A program made the translations under genes and the position numbers. 64,000 nt of DNA from Blastococcus sp. (GTDB lineage Bacteria; Actinomycetota; Actinomycetes; Mycobacteriales; Geodermatophilaceae), in NCBI GenBank assembly GCA_025465355.1, contig JAODNN010000028.1, positions 1-64,000 of the forward strand, given 5' to 3'. The notes beneath the pieces are model-generated. The model saw nothing but the letters and a program-made list of their open reading frames with translations, was not told where the DNA came from and did no database searches. Below are positions 59,365-64,000 of the stretch, piece after piece. Positions within the stretch are counted from its first letter, which is position 1. Every line of letters starts with the position of its first letter.

Positions 59365-60306
59365 TCAGCCCATCGCGGCCAGTCCACGCTGCACGGCCGT
59401 GTTCCCAGCATCCAGGCGGTCCCGCACCGGCGGAAGCAGCTGCCCCTCGGCGTCGAGCAGGTCGCGCCAGCTCCGCAGGGGTGCCCACCCCAGGAGCTTG
59501 TCCGCCTTCACGCACGAGATCCCGGATGCATCGGCGCGCGGCACCGGGCGCAGGCGGACGGCGTCCCCGAAGTGGCGCCGGACCAGGTCGTGCAACGGCA
59601 GGCCGTTGGCGTTGTCCGCGGCGGCGGCGTAGACGACCTCGTGGCCGGTGATGTCGGCCGTGGCCGCGGTGGTGAGCAGCTCGGCCAGGTCGTCGACGAC
59701 GACGTAGGACCAGAACGAGGCGCTCTTGTCCTCGCCGCGAGCCCGCACGATCGGACCGACGTTGCGCTCGATATTGCCCTCCCATTGAACCCAGGTCGGC
59801 CGGACCGAGACGGCGGTGACATCCGAGCGGGCCACCGCGGCGTCCATCAGCTGCTCGCCGAACCATTTGGACAGCGCGTAGGTGTCCTGTGGCGCGACGG
59901 GGTGCAGCTCGTCGATGGGCACGTACTGCGCGTGGAAGTACCGCTTCGGATAGGAGAAACCCGGCACGGTCTCGCTGGAGAGGTGCACGAAGCGGCCCAC
60001 GCCGGACCGTTCAGCGGCTTCCAGAGTGTGATAGGTCGCCATGAGGTTGGTCTGGAAGATCTCGTGGGGCGGGTTCTTCACCGGGCTGGGGATCGCAGCC
60101 GCGTGCACCACGGCGTCGTGCCCGGGAAGGACGGCGGCAGCATGGCCGGCGTCGGTCAGATCTGCCTGGATGTAACGGACCGGGCCGGCCCTCTCATAGA
60201 CCGGCGGCAGCCGATCCACGGCCGTCACGTCGTGTCCCGCCCGCAGAAGGGTGTGGACCGTGGCGGCACCGACCTTGCCACGGGCCCCGGTCACGAGGAT
60301 GCGCAT
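59365..60306 (-). CDS. NAD-dependent epimerase/dehydratase
   Basis: A 313-residue extended short-chain dehydrogenase. N-terminal ILVTGARGKVGAATVHTLLR binds NAD(P). The catalytic YALSK pair appears in QDTYALSKWFGEQL, and HLSSETVPG supplies the Ser region. It likely acts on a nucleotide sugar or related substrate. It lies 25 bp downstream of the GT4 gene in the same direction, so probably the last gene of the GpgS operon. Confidence 0.9.
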   Translation of the reverse strand: MRILVTGARGKVGAATVHTLLRAGHDVTAVDRLPPVYERAGPVRYIQADLTDAGHAAAVLPGHDAVVHAAAIPSPVKNPPHEIFQTNLMATYHTLEAAERSGVGRFVHLSSETVPGFSYPKRYFHAQYVPIDELHPVAPQDTYALSKWFGEQLMDAAVARSDVTAVSVRPTWVQWEGNIERNVGPIVRARGEDKSASFWSYVVVDDLAELLTTAATADITGHEVVYAAAADNANGLPLHDLVRRHFGDAVRLRPVPRADASGISCVKADKLLGWAPLRSWRDLLDAEGQLLPPVRDRLDAGNTAVQRGLAAMG

Positions 60307-60331
60307 GCTCCGGTGTACCCGTCCCGACGGA

Positions 60332-61513
60332 CTACCCCGCGCGCCGGCTCATCGAGTTCGGAGTCGCGACGCGGTGGAGCAGTTCGGCGTAGAGCTTCTC
60401 GTAGCCGTCGGCCATGACCTCGGGGCTGAAGCGGCTCCGGGCCGTTGCCACGCAGGCCTCCGGGTCCAGGTCGGCCAGCCGGCCCAGGGCCTCGGCGAAT
60501 TCCTCCTCGTCCTCGGCCAGGAATCCAGTGACCCCGGTAGTGACCAGCGCCGGCAGGCAGCCACGGGCCATCGCCACGACCGGTGTGCCGGCGGCCAGCG
60601 CCTCGCAGACCGCCGTCCCGCCCGGCTCGTCCCAGCGGATGGGGAAGAGCACCGCCTGAGAGCGCCGCAGCAGGTCGGCCTTCTCGACCCCCGACACGCT
60701 GCCGATCCATCGGGCTCGGTCCCCGTCGAGCTCCGGCGCGACGTGATCGAGGAACCAGCCGACGTCGGGGTAGCCGCGCACCGGGCTGGCCGGGTCTGCG
60801 AGGGCGAACTCCAGAGATGCGCGGTCGGGCTGGCCACCGACCGGCCCGGCCAGCACCAGCGGCACCCCGGCGGCCCGGCAGGCGCGCAACGCGATGTCGA
60901 TGCCCTTGGCTTCGCACAGCCGGGACAGCACGAGGACCGAGCCGGTCCGTTCCTCCCGCCTCGCCGGCGGCCCTTCGGGAATCGGGACCGCGAGCGGCAC
61001 GGAACCGAGGGTCTGCTGGCGTAGCAGAGCCGACGCCCGCCGGATCTGGGAATCCGAAACGCCGGCGAAGAAGACCCGCCCTCGGCCGTTGAAAGACGCG
61101 TAGAAGTCGGCATTGCGTCCCAGGTCCCAGTGCACCGTGTGCAGCACAGGCGGCACCGCATCGCCGAGGGCGCCGAGCACCGCGGGCCCGACCACCTCCA
61201 GGTGAGTGTGCACAAGATCGAACGGCGCGCCAGCGGCTGCGTGCCGGCGGATCTCTGCGACCACCGCCTGCGCGTGGGTGTGGGCCGCGCCGACCACCTC
61301 CGGATAGGGAGCCGCGAGACGGGCGAACTGACCCACGGGGAAGGCCCACACGTAACCGTCGGCGTCCTGCTCGCTCTCCCCGACGGTCGCCAGGACGACT
61401 GTGTGCCCGCGGCTTCGGAGCTCACTGGTCAGCGTCGCGACGACATTCTCCAGGCCGCCGTAACCCAGGGGCGGCACCGCCAGCCACGGGCCGGCATCCA
61501 TGAGAATCTTCAC
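60332..61513 (-). CDS. GT4-family glycosyltransferase
   Basis: A 393-residue GT-B enzyme. The N-terminal acceptor domain (ILMDAGPWLAVPPLGYGGLE; DLVHTHLEVVGPAVL) and C-terminal donor domain (VLVLSRLCEAKGIDIALRAC; ALFPIRWDEPGGTAVCEALA with the EPxG-type motif) are complete. GTG 61513 overlaps the gpgS stop (GTGA). In context it may extend the glucosylglycerate product, for example by mannosylation. Confidence 0.9.
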   Translation of the reverse strand: MKILMDAGPWLAVPPLGYGGLENVVATLTSELRSRGHTVVLATVGESEQDADGYVWAFPVGQFARLAAPYPEVVGAAHTHAQAVVAEIRRHAAAGAPFDLVHTHLEVVGPAVLGALGDAVPPVLHTVHWDLGRNADFYASFNGRGRVFFAGVSDSQIRRASALLRQQTLGSVPLAVPIPEGPPARREERTGSVLVLSRLCEAKGIDIALRACRAAGVPLVLAGPVGGQPDRASLEFALADPASPVRGYPDVGWFLDHVAPELDGDRARWIGSVSGVEKADLLRRSQAVLFPIRWDEPGGTAVCEALAAGTPVVAMARGCLPALVTTGVTGFLAEDEEEFAEALGRLADLDPEACVATARSRFSPEVMADGYEKLYAELLHRVATPNSMSRRAG

Positions 61514-62487
61514 GTCGGACCACCCGATGCGCGCGCGGCACGGCGGGCGACGTAGGCCGGCACGGTGCACATCGGGGGACGCTGCACCACGCCGACGTCC
61601 CACGTCACGGCCTCGATGTCGCCACCGGTCCGCACGTACTGGACCAGATGGTCGCTGGGCACACCGATGCCTGGGCAGCGGGCCAGCGCGGTCTGGAGAA
61701 TCTGCCCGGCCATCCGGCCCAGCGCCGCGTCGGGCTGATGCGAGTGCTGTCTCGTGCCGAGGTCCACCTGGGCGAGGGCGTCGACCCCGGCCAGCTCCGC
61801 GAGGTCGATCAGCAGACCCAGCTCCACGCCGTAGTGCGAGACGAAGGGGATCCGCTCCAACAGCTCACGTCGGCCGGCGTACTCACCGGACAGCGGCTGC
61901 ACGAAGCCGGACAGCTCCGGCCACAACGCACCCAGGAGCGGCCGGGCGGTCAGCTCCGTCACGCGGCCGCCTCCACTCGGCACCAACCCCTCGGTGGTGG
62001 ACAGCGGGCGGTCGTAGAGGCCCTTGACGTAGCCGACGGTGGGATCGGTGAGCAGGGGGCCGAGCAGCCCCACCACGAACGTCGGATCGAAGCAGATCAG
62101 GTCCGAATCGATGAAGACCAGAAGGTCCCCGTCCGTGACGTGGAGCGACTTCCACAGCGCGTCGCCCTTGCCGGCAACGCGGCCGTGCTCGGGCAGGACA
62201 TCGCCGACCCGCACCACTCGCGCGCCGGCACGAGCAGCGGCGGCCGCAGTCTGATCGGTCGAGCCGCTGTCGACCACGACCAGCTCGTCCACCAGTGCGT
62301 GCCGCTCCATGAGCTCCCGGCGGATCGCCGCCACGATCACGCCGACCGTGCGTTCCTCGTCGAGCGCGGGGAGGACGACGCTGACCGTGCGGTCCTGCGC
62401 TCGCTTGGCCGCAGCCAGGGCGCCTGCCTGATAGTCCGCGGCGGTGTAGGTCCGCTGGCTGAGCCACCGGGAGACATCAGCGCGCAT
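61510..62487 (-). CDS. gpgS: Glucosyl-3-phosphoglycerate synthase
   Basis: A 325-residue GT81-type enzyme transferring glucose from a nucleotide donor to 3-phosphoglycerate, the first step of glucosylglycerate (compatible solute) or methylglucose-lipopolysaccharide synthesis. Motifs: VSVVLPALDEERTVGVIV, VDSGSTDQT, GKGDALWKS, VFIDSDL (metal-binding DxD type) and SGEYAGRRELLERIPFVSHY. First gene of an operon with the GT4 and epimerase genes. No phosphatase (gpgP) is seen here. Confidence 0.92.
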   Translation of the reverse strand: MRADVSRWLSQRTYTAADYQAGALAAAKRAQDRTVSVVLPALDEERTVGVIVAAIRRELMERHALVDELVVVDSGSTDQTAAAAARAGARVVRVGDVLPEHGRVAGKGDALWKSLHVTDGDLLVFIDSDLICFDPTFVVGLLGPLLTDPTVGYVKGLYDRPLSTTEGLVPSGGGRVTELTARPLLGALWPELSGFVQPLSGEYAGRRELLERIPFVSHYGVELGLLIDLAELAGVDALAQVDLGTRQHSHQPDAALGRMAGQILQTALARCPGIGVPSDHLVQYVRTGGDIEAVTWDVGVVQRPPMCTVPAYVARRAARASGGPT

Positions 62488-62717
62488 ACCGGGTCCTTCC
62501 CGTCATGCAGTGAACCGGTCGCCGCCGTCGGCTCCGGCGTGCGGCAAGGCGTGGGGCCCCTCAGGGCGGCGACGATCCGCCCGGCACTCGAAGGTCCATG
62601 CGCGACCGTTCCGCTGCGGAGATGGTGACCAAGGAGCAGTATCCGCACGGTGACGCGCATTGACACAAGCGCGGACGCGACCAGCCGCCGTCCACTCGAC
62701 GACAGCTCTCCGCCGGC

Positions 62718-63677
62718 GTGACCGTCCGGGTAGGGCTGGTGGGGGCCGGTGGTGTCGGTGCCCGGCACGCCCGCACCCTCGTCGGCTTCGACGACGTCGA
62801 CCTGGTCGCGATCTGCGACCCCGTGGCGGCGTCCGCCGAGGCGCTCGCCGCGGAACTGGACGCCGGGACGGTCCACGACGTCGCCGGCCTGCTCGCGATC
62901 GGGCTGGACGCCGTCTGGTTGTGCGTGCCGCCGTTCGCGCACGGCGAGCTGGAGCTGTCGGTCGTGCGGGCCGGATTGCCCTTCTTCGTCGAGAAGCCGC
63001 TGGCGGCCGACCTGAACGCCGCCGAGGACGTCGCCCGAGCGGTCGCCGCGGCCGGCCTGCCGACGGCGACGGGGTACCACTGGCGCCATCTGGACACGGT
63101 CGGTCGGGCCCGCTCGGCGCTCGCCGGCACCGCGATCCGCCTGGTGAGCGCTCGCTGGTGGGGCGCGACACCGCCGCCGGTCTGGTGGAGCCGGCAGAGC
63201 CGGTCCGGCGGCCAGGTCGTCGAGCAGGCCACCCATGTGCTCGACCTCGTCCGGCTGCTGGCCGGGGAGGTGGTGGAAGTGGTCGGCAGAGCTGCCCCGT
63301 CCTCGGCCGACGCGCGAGACGTCCCCGACGCCACCGCTGCCGCGCTCCGCCTGGATTCCGGCGCCGTCGGAACCATCAGCACCTCCTGCGTGCTGCCTGC
63401 GCTCACGGCTGCCGGGCTCGACGTGGTGGCCGACGGGATCGCGCTGGAGCTCACCGAGAACGCGTTGCGGGTGCGCACCGGGGACGGTGAGATACGCACC
63501 GAGCCCGCGGTGGACGCCAGGACCACCGTCGACCGCGCGTTCGTGGACCTGCTCTCCGGCGGGAACGGGTCGCCGGGGATCGTCGACGTGGCCGAGGCGC
63601 TGCGGACCCACCGGGTGGCCTGGGCGGTCTCGGAGGCCGCCCGGACCGGTGTCGCGGTCCGCGTCGGGAATCGGTGA
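62718..63677 (+). CDS. Gfo/Idh/MocA-family oxidoreductase
   Basis: A 319-residue NAD(P)-dependent sugar-type dehydrogenase. Rossmann motif VGLVGAGGVGARHARTL, active-site EKPLAADL with the conserved Lys, and HWRHLDTV. Start GTG 62718; its TGA stop overlaps the GTG of the next gene. Divergent from gpgS with 230 bp between. Confidence 0.9.
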   Translation: MTVRVGLVGAGGVGARHARTLVGFDDVDLVAICDPVAASAEALAAELDAGTVHDVAGLLAIGLDAVWLCVPPFAHGELELSVVRAGLPFFVEKPLAADLNAAEDVARAVAAAGLPTATGYHWRHLDTVGRARSALAGTAIRLVSARWWGATPPPVWWSRQSRSGGQVVEQATHVLDLVRLLAGEVVEVVGRAAPSSADARDVPDATAAALRLDSGAVGTISTSCVLPALTAAGLDVVADGIALELTENALRVRTGDGEIRTEPAVDARTTVDRAFVDLLSGGNGSPGIVDVAEALRTHRVAWAVSEAARTGVAVRVGNR

Positions 63678-64000
63678 CGGCCCCTCTCCCGGTTCGCACC
63701 CTGGTGGTGCCCCGGCCCGGGGAGCTGACGATCGAGGAGACCGCCCTCCCGCCGCTCCCGGACGGCCAGTTCCGGGCCCAGACGCTGTTCACCGGTCTCT
63801 CGGCCGGCACCGAACTCACCTGGTACCGCGGGACCAGCCCGTACTTCCGCGCCGGCTGGGACGCCGAGCTCGGCATCTTCGACCGCGACCGGCCGGCGAT
63901 GCGGTATCCCGTGCGGCGGCTGGGGTACATGGAGGTTGCCAGGGTCACCGACAGCCGCACCGCCGCGGTGACGGAGGGCGTCGTGGTGGCCATGGCCTAC
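63674..64000 (+). CDS. Zinc-type alcohol-dehydrogenase-like protein, 5' part
   Basis: First 109 codons; continues past the window. It begins VTAPLPVRTLVVPRPGELTI and shows SAGTELTWYRGTSPYF followed by RRLGYMEVARV, the GroES-like start of a medium-chain dehydrogenase group that partners Gfo/Idh oxidoreductases in actinobacterial sugar-modification clusters. GTG overlaps the upstream stop by 4 bp (GTGA). Confidence 0.8.
   Translation, partial: MTAPLPVRTLVVPRPGELTIEETALPPLPDGQFRAQTLFTGLSAGTELTWYRGTSPYFRAGWDAELGIFDRDRPAMRYPVRRLGYMEVARVTDSRTAAVTEGVVVAMAY

Overview
The window is very GC-rich actinobacterial chromosome. GTG/TTG starts, 4-bp GTGA/ATGA gene overlaps, an actinobacterial tmRNA tag and the prfB-ftsE-ftsX-smpB order all point to Actinomycetota. 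My best guess is a member of the Geodermatophilaceae (Blastococcus, Geodermatophilus or Modestobacter type). That is inference from gene style, because no 16S rRNA is present.

Layout. 1-6.6 kb: end of an amidase, a scrap of glucose-6-phosphate dehydrogenase, a ferredoxin/ferredoxin-reductase fusion next to a cytochrome P450, then TetR facing a SnoaL/NmrA pair. 6.7-15.4 kb: housekeeping, with tmRNA, CorA, a metabolic operon, smpB, ftsX, ftsE and prfB. 15.4-25 kb: GGDEF-EAL protein, CutA, small proteins, alpha/beta hydrolase, a glgC-like gene broken by one stop codon, a membrane glycosyltransferase, DyP peroxidase, an old-yellow-enzyme and a DJ-1/PfpI protein. 25-31 kb: a large SARP/AfsR-type regulator lies between a thioesterase-luciferase-like operon and a methyltransferase. 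Both flanks carry direct heptamer repeats of 11-bp period, the layout SARP proteins bind. 31-37.4 kb: an AzlC/AzlD pair joined by an apparent frameshift, then a three-gene ATP-grasp locus whose first gene encodes a HELVE-motif protein with a Lys/Asp-repeat tail, then a GH13 enzyme.

37.4-51.7 kb is one long minus-strand catabolic block. It holds a cupin-type XRE regulator, acyl-CoA synthetase, IclR regulator, imidazolonepropionase (HutI), urocanase (HutU), a NitT/TauT-type ABC importer, a CoA-transferase, an acyl-CoA dehydrogenase, two atypical RidA proteins and an M20 amidohydrolase. There is no histidine ammonia-lyase. CoA-activation and desaturation enzymes beside HutU/HutI suggest a route that feeds a saturated imidazole acid (for example imidazolepropionate) into the urocanate pathway. 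This and the ATP-grasp locus are the two strongest candidates for undescribed biology.

51.8-57 kb is a decayed Tad/Flp pilus locus: TadE-like, Flp-like, TadC and TadB genes remain, but cpaF keeps only its 3' half. A second, degenerate cpaF scrap lies about 1.5 kb away, and a less GC-rich secreted-protein gene sits between the two. 57-64 kb: VOC protein, MFS exporter with a monooxygenase-like tail, epimerase, a GT4/GpgS glycosyltransferase pair, and divergently an oxidoreductase pair that runs off the end.
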